Assembly (NCBI GenBank): GCA_945861295.1
Contig: CAMAUF010000015.1
Coordinates: 1-14,228, forward strand
Length of the DNA stretch: 14,228 bases
Source of the DNA: a bacterium
Lineage (GTDB): Bacteria > Chloroflexota > Dehalococcoidia > Tepidiformales > Tepidiformaceae
Direction: 5' to 3'
A program made the translations under genes and the position numbers. Of the stretch, positions 6,800 through 12,413 are shown one piece after another. Below the pieces are notes generated by a model, which had not been told where the DNA came from, searched no databases, and saw nothing but the letters and a program-made list of their open reading frames with translations. Position 1 is the first letter of the stretch. Every line of letters begins with the position of its first letter.

Positions 6800-7309
6800 A
6801 TGGTGCACCTTCGGAAATACCTCCTGCGCGGGCTCGCCGCGTGCGCGATCGCTCCGGCGCTCCTCGCCGCCTGCGGCGGCGACGACGACGAAGCTGACAG
6901 TCCAGGCGCCGCGGGCGGCACGGTCGCTGCGCCGACTGGGGGCGACGAGGCCTACCTGGCGGTGTACTGCAAAGCTTCGGTCACGTTTGGGGCCGCCTTC
7001 GTTGCCGCCCTCAAGAAGGGCGCCGCCGCCGCCAACGACAAGGATGCGGCGAAAGTCTTTGTGGAGCCGTTCGATGCGTACGTGAAAGAGCTGCGGACCG
7101 CCAAACCTCCCAAGGACGTGAAGGCCGCGCACGATCAAATTGTCGCCGCCCTCGCGGACGTGGCGAAGGACCTCAAGGATGGCAAGGACCCGAGCCAGCT
7201 CCTGGACGCCATCGAGGCTCCGGACCTCGACGAGGCCATCAGCGCTCGCCTCGACGCTGCCGCCAAGAAGAATCCGGATTGCGTGGGCGTCGGCTTCGCC
7301 TCTGAGTAA
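6800..7309 (+). CDS. Lipoprotein of unrecognised family, paralogue 1 of 3
   Basis: A 169-residue exported lipoprotein. Basic residues (HLRK), a hydrophobic stretch and the lipobox LAAC (22-25) make C25 the lipidated residue. An Asp/Ala/Gly-rich linker (CGGDDDEADS onward) leads to a domain of about 120 residues, probably helical. Conserved with its two neighbours are DEAYLAVYCKAS (49-60), the AKPPKDVKAAHDQI block (101-114) and DLDEAISARLDAA (142-154). Two cysteines, C57 and C161, bracket the domain and could form a disulfide. The frame is open upstream, but ATG 6800 is chosen because the signal peptide starts there and AGGGAGAG (6786-6793) precedes it. No function is recognised; an envelope-anchored binding or structural role is possible. 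Confidence 0.85.
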   Translation: MVHLRKYLLRGLAACAIAPALLAACGGDDDEADSPGAAGGTVAAPTGGDEAYLAVYCKASVTFGAAFVAALKKGAAAANDKDAAKVFVEPFDAYVKELRTAKPPKDVKAAHDQIVAALADVAKDLKDGKDPSQLLDAIEAPDLDEAISARLDAAAKKNPDCVGVGFASE

Positions 7310-7361
7310 GCGCCGTCTGCGCGGTGTTGAAAGCGATCTCCATTCCCAAGGGACGGACCAG

Positions 7362-7868
7362 ATGCGTTTGCGAACATTTCTCGTGCGGGGCCTCGTGGCC
7401 TGCGCGGTCACGCCCGCACTCCTCGCTGGCTGCGGCGGGGACGACGACGATGGCGGCGAGGCCGCGCCAAAAGCGCCCAGCGGAAGCGACGAGGCCTACG
7501 TGGCCATCTTCTGCAAGGCGAGCAACACCTTCGGCGAGGACTTCTTCACGGCCCTGACCAGCATCGCCGAGGACGCGACCGATAAGGAGGCAGCCGCCGC
7601 CTTCGTGGACCCCTTCGAAACCTACGTCAAGGATCTCCGTGCGGCCAAGCCCCCGAAAGACGTGAAGGCGGCGCACGACCAAATCCTGTCGCAGTTGACG
7701 GACGCGCTCAAGGAACTCAAGGCCGGGAACAACCCGGAGGTCATCTTCGATGCGCTCGAATCGCCGGATGTCGACGACGCTATTAGCGCCCGCCTCGACG
7801 CGGCCGCGGAGAAGAATCAGGACTGCATCGACGGGGGCGTCACGTTCAGCTCCGACACCGGCGGATAG
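7362..7868 (+). CDS. Lipoprotein of unrecognised family, paralogue 2 of 3
   Basis: A 168-residue close paralogue of the preceding protein. It has a signal peptide RLRTFLVRGLVACAVTPALL, lipobox LAGC (21-24, lipidation at C24), an acidic/glycine linker (CGGDDDDGGE) and the same domain. C51 and C155 are 104 residues apart, exactly as in paralogue 1, and the shared AKPPKDVKAAHDQI block is at 95-108. It starts 52 nt after paralogue 1 with no terminator between, so co-transcription is likely. ATG 7362 is chosen over the longer open frame because the lipoprotein signal begins there and AAGGGA (7348-7353) is 8 nt upstream. The first signal half also resembles paralogue 1 (FLVRGL/YLLRGL), so the whole gene was duplicated. 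Confidence 0.86.
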   Translation: MRLRTFLVRGLVACAVTPALLAGCGGDDDDGGEAAPKAPSGSDEAYVAIFCKASNTFGEDFFTALTSIAEDATDKEAAAAFVDPFETYVKDLRAAKPPKDVKAAHDQILSQLTDALKELKAGNNPEVIFDALESPDVDDAISARLDAAAEKNQDCIDGGVTFSSDTGG

Positions 7869-7936
7869 CGCGCTCGCCTGCGCCGGTCGAGCGCCGGTAG
7901 CGGCAGACCGCGATCTTCGGTCTCAGGAGGACCACG

Positions 7937-8425
7937 ATGAACTTCCCGCTCCGCATAATCAGCGGTTTGACGCTCTGCGCCATGGGCGGGGCACTCCTCT
8001 CCGCCTGCGGCGGTGGCGACGGCGCCTCAGCCGATGCCGAGTCCGGCAGCGACGAAGCCTACGTCGCGGCATTTTGCGAGGCGACCGCCACCTTCGGCGC
8101 GGCCGTGATCAGCGCCATCGAAACGCTTCTTACGGACGACGACGACGAAACCGCCGCCAAAGCGCTCGCCGGGCCGGTCGAGGCCTTCGCCGCCGAACTG
8201 AAAAAGGCGAAGCCGCCCAAGGACGTGAAGTCGGCGCACGAGGCGATCCTGTCTCAGTTAACTCGCGCGGTCAAAGACCTCAAGGCAGGGAAAAACCCGG
8301 CCGACATCTCTGACCCATCCGCGCCCCCGGACCTGGACGAAGCCGTGAGCGCCCGGCTCAACGCAGTCGCCGCCAAGGACCAGGTCTGCGGTGACGAAGG
8401 CGTGGATTTCTCCGAGGCCGAGTAG
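7937..8425 (+). CDS. Lipoprotein of unrecognised family, paralogue 3 of 3
   Basis: A 162-residue third copy, the most diverged. Lipobox LSAC (21-24) follows a hydrophobic signal; the linker is shorter and less acidic (CGGGDGASAD). The domain keeps SDEAYVAAFCEA (38-49), AKPPKDVKSAHEAI (91-104) and DLDEAVSARLNA (132-143). Its cysteines C47 and C151 are again 104 apart. An Asp run (DDDD, 67-70) replaces the Ala/Lys-rich helix of paralogue 1. A strong AGGAGG (7925-7930) six nt before the ATG fixes the start. It lies 68 nt after paralogue 2. The gene ends 10 nt from the stop of the convergent FmdB-like gene, leaving no room for a separate terminator. Confidence 0.86.
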   Translation: MNFPLRIISGLTLCAMGGALLSACGGGDGASADAESGSDEAYVAAFCEATATFGAAVISAIETLLTDDDDETAAKALAGPVEAFAAELKKAKPPKDVKSAHEAILSQLTRAVKDLKAGKNPADISDPSAPPDLDEAVSARLNAVAAKDQVCGDEGVDFSEAE

Positions 8426-8435
8426 TCGCGCCTCG

Positions 8436-8768
8436 CTAATGCGAATGGCCACCGGGGCCGTGGCTGTGGCCGTGACCGCCGAAGTCGCCCCCACCCCCGC
8501 CCCCGCCGAAATCGTCTCCTCCGCCGAAATCGCCCCCGCCGGCGTCGTCCCAAGGAGCGGGGCCATCGCCCATCGAAGCCTCGGCGACGCCGAGCACGGC
8601 AAAGCCGCCGATCGGCTTGCGCGCCTGTTTGCCGCAGTTGGCCTTGGTTTTCGGGCACTTGCCCCCGTGCAGGTCGTCGCAGGGCCAGATCGAGCGAACT
8701 TCGGACATCGGAATGCGCTTGTTGAACGTGGTGTTGCAATCGGTACAGATGAATTCGTAAAGAGCCAT
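8436..8768 (-). CDS. FmdB-family zinc-ribbon protein with Gly-rich, His-rich tail
   Basis: A 110-residue small protein. The N-terminus MALYEFICTDCNTTF is the FmdB/CxxC_CXXC putative regulatory-protein signature; C8 and C11 form the first knuckle, and C30, C38 and C45 supply further candidates (FmdB domains normally use two CxxC-like pairs, here spread out with an inserted loop). After about residue 67 the protein becomes low-complexity: repeated GGGDFGGG units (about 77-97), then a terminal GGHGHSHGPGGHSH (97-110) with four histidines. The tail resembles metal-storage or metal-delivery tails of nickel and zinc chaperones. It is the last gene of the minus-strand run, 51 nt after hemW. The ATG start gives the exact family N-terminus although the ribosome site is weak. 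The FmdB role is not well defined in general. Confidence 0.8.
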   Translation of the reverse strand: MALYEFICTDCNTTFNKRIPMSEVRSIWPCDDLHGGKCPKTKANCGKQARKPIGGFAVLGVAEASMGDGPAPWDDAGGGDFGGGDDFGGGGGGGDFGGHGHSHGPGGHSH

Positions 8769-8819
8769 GTTCCGATCGTCCGGGAAGTCGCGCGGATGGT
8801 CAACGCGGGCCCCAGATCA

Positions 8820-9986
8820 TCACATGGAGACGGTCTTGCGAAGCTCCGTCAAAAAGGCGACGCAGACCTCGCTGTGCAGCAAACGCCCGCGGGCCGTGAG
8901 CCGAAGCGTGCCATCGCCCAGGGTGAGGAGGCCTGCCGCCCTCAGCCGATCGAGCGATTCCCCGACGGCGTCCGCGACGGTCCGCCCGAATTCGGCCTCG
9001 AAGTCGGCCGTCCGAAAGCCAGCGACGAGGCGCAGGCGGGTCTCCAGCCAGTCGAAGGTGCGCGTCACAGGGTCGATCTCGTGAAAGACGCCCCACGGCG
9101 GGCTAGTCGCCACCCGGCTGGCGGCGATATACGCCCGCGGCTGAGCAACGTTTTCGTACCGCCGGCCGCCGAGGTAGCCATGAGCGCCGGCACCGATCCC
9201 GAGGTACTCGCCACCCGTCCAGTAGACGAGGTTATGGCGTGATTCGTGGCCAGCCCGCGCCCAGTTCGAGATTTCGTAGTGCGTGTACCCAGCCTCCGCG
9301 AGCCGTCCCTCGGCCGATTCGTAACAGTCCGCCGCGGTGTCGGGGTCGGGCATCGCCATGTCGCCTTCCGCGACATGACGCGCAAACGGTGTCCCGGGCT
9401 CAATCGTCAAGGCGTAACAGGACAGGTGCTCCGGGACGAGCTGGATGGCACGGTCGAGGCCTTCGAGCCAGGCCCCGGCGGCCTGGCCTGGGAGTCCATA
9501 GATCAGGTCCAGGCTCACGTTGGTGAAACCCGCCTCCCGGGCAAGCGAGAGGGCGGCCGCTCCCGCCTCGGGTGAGTGCGTGCGGTCCAGCAGGCGCAGC
9601 TCTTCGGCGTTGAAGCTTTGGACCCCAAAGGAGACACGATTGACGCCCGCGGCCCGAAGCTCCCGCATCGCCAGGAGGCCGAGCGTGCCAGGATTCACCT
9701 CCACGGAGATCTCGGCGTCCTTCGCCAGGTGGGACCGGGACGCGAGAGCCTCGATGACAGCGGCCAGATGCCGGACGGGGACCTCGCTCGGGGTGCCGCC
9801 GCCGAAGCTGACGCTCGTCACGCGGCGGCCGGCGAGCGTCGCCGCCCACGCGGCGACCTCCGCGACCAAGGCGTGGTGGTAGGCCCCCTTCAAGGCGTCC
9901 AGGCCGGCGTAGGCGTTGAAGTCGCAGTAGCCGCACTTGACGGTGCAAAACGGGATGTGGACGTAGACGGCGAGCGGCTCGCTCAT
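8820..9986 (-). CDS. hemW: Radical SAM heme chaperone HemW
   Basis: A 388-residue radical SAM protein of the HemN/HemW group. The cluster motif is CTVKCGYCDF with C14, C18 and C21. Further landmarks are GGGTP (62-66), EVNPG (96-100), GVQSF (121-125), LIYGLPGQ (161-168) and the HNLVYW motif (251-256) followed by GIGAGAHGY. HNxxYW and the lack of a fourth cysteine after the cluster (the residue is F23) identify the heme-binding chaperone HemW, which delivers heme to membrane enzymes, rather than the coproporphyrinogen oxidase HemN. Size is normal and all motifs are intact. Its ATG overlaps the upstream gene's stop (ATGA, 9986-9983), so it is translationally coupled to the GDPD-like gene. Older annotation would call it coproporphyrinogen III oxidase-like. 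Confidence 0.94.
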   Translation of the reverse strand: MSEPLAVYVHIPFCTVKCGYCDFNAYAGLDALKGAYHHALVAEVAAWAATLAGRRVTSVSFGGGTPSEVPVRHLAAVIEALASRSHLAKDAEISVEVNPGTLGLLAMRELRAAGVNRVSFGVQSFNAEELRLLDRTHSPEAGAAALSLAREAGFTNVSLDLIYGLPGQAAGAWLEGLDRAIQLVPEHLSCYALTIEPGTPFARHVAEGDMAMPDPDTAADCYESAEGRLAEAGYTHYEISNWARAGHESRHNLVYWTGGEYLGIGAGAHGYLGGRRYENVAQPRAYIAASRVATSPPWGVFHEIDPVTRTFDWLETRLRLVAGFRTADFEAEFGRTVADAVGESLDRLRAAGLLTLGDGTLRLTARGRLLHSEVCVAFLTELRKTVSM

Positions 9987-10675
9987 CGGGCCAGCGCCGT
10001 GCGGAGGCCACGCGGATCATGCGTCGTGATGCCGTCAACCCCCGCGTCGGCCAGAGCGACCGCGCGGGCCGGGTCGTCGACCGTCCAAGCGACAACTTGG
10101 AGCCCGCAATCGTGCAGCGTCTGAATGGTGGCTGGGTCGAGCAGACTGGCGCGGGCCGAGACCCCGGCGCAGACGCGGTCCCGCCGCGTGACAGAGAGGA
10201 GCAAGGCGAGCTTCGCGCGGACATCAACGGAGTAGTACACCTCGATCCCGGGCAGGATGACGGCCATGTCGCGGAGGGCCGGCCAGAGTTGGGACGAGGC
10301 GATGACGCGTCGATGCCCGTTCGCGGCAACCGTCCGCGCGAGCGACGCGAGGCCCTCCGGGTGGCGATCTTTCAGGTCAAGGAAGAGTCCGGTCGCTTTC
10401 GGGATGGCGTTGACGATCGCGCCGAGTTGATCTTCGCCGCGTGACGGGCGCCGCAGATACCACTTTTCGAACAGCAACGGCACCCCAAGCGGGACTCGCC
10501 GCTCATGCCGGACCTCGACGCGGCGCCGGTGGGACCACACGTCGATTTCGACCATGTCGGCCCCGCCGGCGCAGGCCGAACTGGCGCGGTCCACGCTGTT
10601 GGTCGCGTGCGCTATCAAGAGGGGCCGAGAGGCCCCGTCGGCGCTGAGCGGCCGAGCGCGTGGCGTTGGGCGCAT
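9983..10675 (-). CDS. Glycerophosphodiester phosphodiesterase-like protein with altered HRG motif
   Basis: A 230-residue GDPD-fold (TIM barrel) protein. Active GDPDs hydrolyse glycerophosphodiesters to glycerol-3-phosphate and an alcohol. The metal/catalytic pattern is partly present: H23, E43 and D45 (GGADMVEIDV), H57 (VRHERR), D100 and K102 (LFLDLK), and the late strands VVAWTVDD (194-201) and GVDGITTHDP (212-221). The usual HRG at the first strand is HAT (23-25), so the conserved Arg and Gly are lost; the Asn after it remains. Activity may be weaker or altered. The ATG is 1 nt beyond the stop of the Crp/Fnr gene and the protein's end overlaps hemW, so it lies inside one transcript. A 6-bp GGGGCC/GGCCCC hairpin (10621-10636) lies in its early codons. 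Confidence 0.83.
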   Translation of the reverse strand: MRPTPRARPLSADGASRPLLIAHATNSVDRASSACAGGADMVEIDVWSHRRRVEVRHERRVPLGVPLLFEKWYLRRPSRGEDQLGAIVNAIPKATGLFLDLKDRHPEGLASLARTVAANGHRRVIASSQLWPALRDMAVILPGIEVYYSVDVRAKLALLLSVTRRDRVCAGVSARASLLDPATIQTLHDCGLQVVAWTVDDPARAVALADAGVDGITTHDPRGLRTALAR

Positions 10676-10676
10676 C

Positions 10677-11447
10677 TCAGAGCGTCACTGGGGCCGGCTC
10701 AACCTCGACCGGATGGCGAGGAGAGACCGAGATAGCCCCGCGGGCGATTGCGTCGAGCAGGGCCGCGTCGGCGACGATGTACCCCTCTGCGACCGGAGCG
10801 ATGGCCCCAAGCGCGACGAAGCGGCTGAGGAGGGCAGTCACGGTTTCCCTGCTCGTCCCAATCGTCTGCGCCAGTTCCTGGTGCGTCAGGCCCAGCCGGA
10901 TCGCGCCCTGCACGGCGCGGGTCGAGAGTGTGTCCGCCAGCCTGGCCGAGACCGGCTTGGAGACGATGCTCATGAACGTGCGCTGCATGCCCGCAAGGCG
11001 GCGCGCCATCAGTTCGGCCATCGCGAAGCCGAGACGCGGCGACTGGTGGAGGAGATGGGAGAAGTCCTCCCAAGCGACGGTGACGGCGACGCTGTCTTCG
11101 AGGGCCTGGGCGTAGGCGGTCCGCTCGCCGGCTTCCACGATCGCCATATCCCCGAAAACGCCGCCTTTCGTAACGACCTCGAGGATCACCTCTTTGCCGT
11201 TCTCGGCAACCTGATAGACCTTGACGTGGCCCTTGAGGACGAGATAGACGCGCTCCGCCGGGTCGCCCGCCGAAAAGATCACCTGACGCGCACAAAAGGT
11301 GCGTTCGCTGAGCAGCGGGATGAGGCGCTCCAGTTCGTCGTCGGTGAGGACGTTCATGACTTTGCTGAGCTGGCGCAAGTACCATGCGATGGAACGATTG
11401 AACGCCTGCTTGCCACGCGCCGGGCGTGGGTTCGAGTCGCCGGTCAT
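10677..11447 (-). CDS. Crp/Fnr-family transcription regulator
   Basis: A 256-residue regulator. The cyclic-nucleotide-binding-fold sensor (about 30-150) has AGDPAERVYLVLKGHVKVY (60-78) and the phosphate-cassette-like stretch FGDMAIVEAGERTAYAQA (98-115); R109 with T110 matches the phosphate-contacting Arg-Ser/Thr of cAMP-binding members. A long dimer helix precedes the winged helix, where LTHQELAQTIGTSRETV (187-203) is the HTH. R200 and E201 match Crp R180/E181, but the Crp R185 position is Ala, so the DNA site may differ from TGTGA. The only cysteine is C52, so there is no Fnr-type Fe-S cluster. Its ATG overlaps the stop of the preceding gene (ATGA, 11447-11444). Ligand and targets are unknown; neighbours suggest heme or respiration. 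Confidence 0.9.
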   Translation of the reverse strand: MTGDSNPRPARGKQAFNRSIAWYLRQLSKVMNVLTDDELERLIPLLSERTFCARQVIFSAGDPAERVYLVLKGHVKVYQVAENGKEVILEVVTKGGVFGDMAIVEAGERTAYAQALEDSVAVTVAWEDFSHLLHQSPRLGFAMAELMARRLAGMQRTFMSIVSKPVSARLADTLSTRAVQGAIRLGLTHQELAQTIGTSRETVTALLSRFVALGAIAPVAEGYIVADAALLDAIARGAISVSPRHPVEVEPAPVTL

Positions 11448-12274
11448 TCGTGCCTCCCACCAAAATGCAGCTTCAGTTCGTCCAACAACTTCCTGGCGCC
11501 GGGTGTCAGCGCTTCCGGCTCCGCGGCTTCAACGTACCGCTGCAGGTCACCGAGGGCGGCCTCATGGCGGCCTAGGCGGTAGTTGAGCATCCCGCGCTCG
11601 CCGACCAAGGCCGCGTTCCAGGGCTCAAGACAGAGCGCGAACTCCACGATCGAGAGCCAACGCTCGATGTCGCGGCGGTCGCGGTAAATCACGTGCAGAT
11701 TGCGCAACATGCGCTGCAAGAGCTGCCTGCGGGTGATGGCCGCGAGGTAGGACTCAGCCGATCCAGGGAGTTCTTGGCCGCGCAACCGGGCGATCAGTTC
11801 GGCGCGGTCCATGCGGACGCCTTGGTTGAAGGGGTCGACGTAAATCGGTTCCGCTGGGTCGCCGCAACGGACGACGAAGTGGCCGGGGTAGCCGACACCG
11901 TCGCAGCGAAGGCCGACGCGCTGGGCGACTTCCATGTAGACGAGAGAGAGCGAGATCGGGATGCCCAACCGCCGGCCGACGACGCGGTCCAGAAAGCTGT
12001 TCTCCGGCTCAGCATAGGTCGAGTGATTGCCCGAGTAGCCGCGCACGACGAAGAGTTCATGGTCGATGGCCCCTGCGAGCGTCTCCGGGTCCGCGCCTGG
12101 TTCGACGGAATCGGTGACGGCTTCCGCGATGACATCCAGCTCACGCGCGACGGCGTGGGGGTCGGCGGCTGGGTCACCGAGGCGCGCGATCAGCATCGCC
12201 GCCCCGAAGAGATCGACGTCGCTGTCCCGGCCCCTGGTAGCGGCGGCAAAGTCGCGGTAGGTCGAGGAGTCCAC
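11444..12274 (-). CDS. SirB1/transglutaminase-like protein with C-terminal helical repeats
   Basis: A 276-residue protein of the SirB1 (transglutaminase-like) family, function not established. The core is PENSFLDRVVGRRLGIP (90-106), ISLSLVYMEVAQRVGL (107-122), GYPGHFVVR (128-136) and IYVDPFNQG (144-152). H132 and D147 match the His and Asp of the transglutaminase/papain triad; the expected Cys nucleophile is not seen in the N-terminal core segment, as is common in this family. The rest (about 185-265) has two TPR-like helical pairs (SIVEFALCLEPWNAALVGERG, split here, 208-228). The frame is open to 12415, but GTG 12274 is preferred: conserved sequence starts soon after it and TATACT ends 6 nt upstream. 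It heads the minus-strand run. Confidence 0.86.
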   Translation of the reverse strand: MDSSTYRDFAAATRGRDSDVDLFGAAMLIARLGDPAADPHAVARELDVIAEAVTDSVEPGADPETLAGAIDHELFVVRGYSGNHSTYAEPENSFLDRVVGRRLGIPISLSLVYMEVAQRVGLRCDGVGYPGHFVVRCGDPAEPIYVDPFNQGVRMDRAELIARLRGQELPGSAESYLAAITRRQLLQRMLRNLHVIYRDRRDIERWLSIVEFALCLEPWNAALVGERGMLNYRLGRHEAALGDLQRYVEAAEPEALTPGARKLLDELKLHFGGRHE

Positions 12275-12280
12275 GCTTCG

Positions 12281-12286
12281 AGTATA
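12281..12286 (-). promoter_or_regulatory. -10 box of a probable leaderless transcript for the minus-strand run
   Basis: On the minus strand TATACT is followed by six bases and the GTG start (TATACTcgaagcGTG). This is the same geometry as TAGAAT before the LLM gene at 4439. No ribosome site precedes the GTG. If used, it would produce a leaderless mRNA carrying the SirB1-like, Crp/Fnr, GDPD-like, hemW and perhaps FmdB-like genes. A -35 is not obvious. Confidence 0.5.
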
Positions 12287-12413
12287 AGGAACGGCGTCGG
12301 TGGGCGCTTGCGCGCGCGGCGAACCCAACGGCCCCCGCAGGTCCGGAATTAGCGCCCATGACGCCCAAGCCCTGTTGACAAGCTGCGTAAGATGAGTGGC
12401 GGAAGGCAGACAC

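Noticed and set aside
4361..7411. 1016-codon open frame on the minus strand opposite the LLM, acyl-CoA dehydrogenase-like and lipoprotein genes
   Set aside because: Its translation is Arg/Val/Gly/Asp-rich with no recognisable domain, it is exactly antisense to well-supported genes, and such long frames are expected from strong wobble GC bias. It even spans the plus-strand terminator at 6671-6699.
10621..10636. GGGGCC-GAGA-GGCCCC hairpin as a regulatory structure
   Set aside because: It lies within GDPD codons for ordinary residues, and short GC-only stems are frequent by chance at this base composition.
12375..12380. Perfect TTGACA as a -35 box for the secreted protein gene
   Set aside because: No -10-like hexamer is found 16-19 nt downstream; the nearby TAAGAT (12388-12393) is only 7 nt away.
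12275..12413. Crp/Fnr operator in the divergent space upstream of the minus-strand run
   Set aside because: No TGTGA-N6-TCACA or TTGAT-N4-ATCAA palindrome is present; the TTGAC...GTAAG stretch is only partly symmetric.
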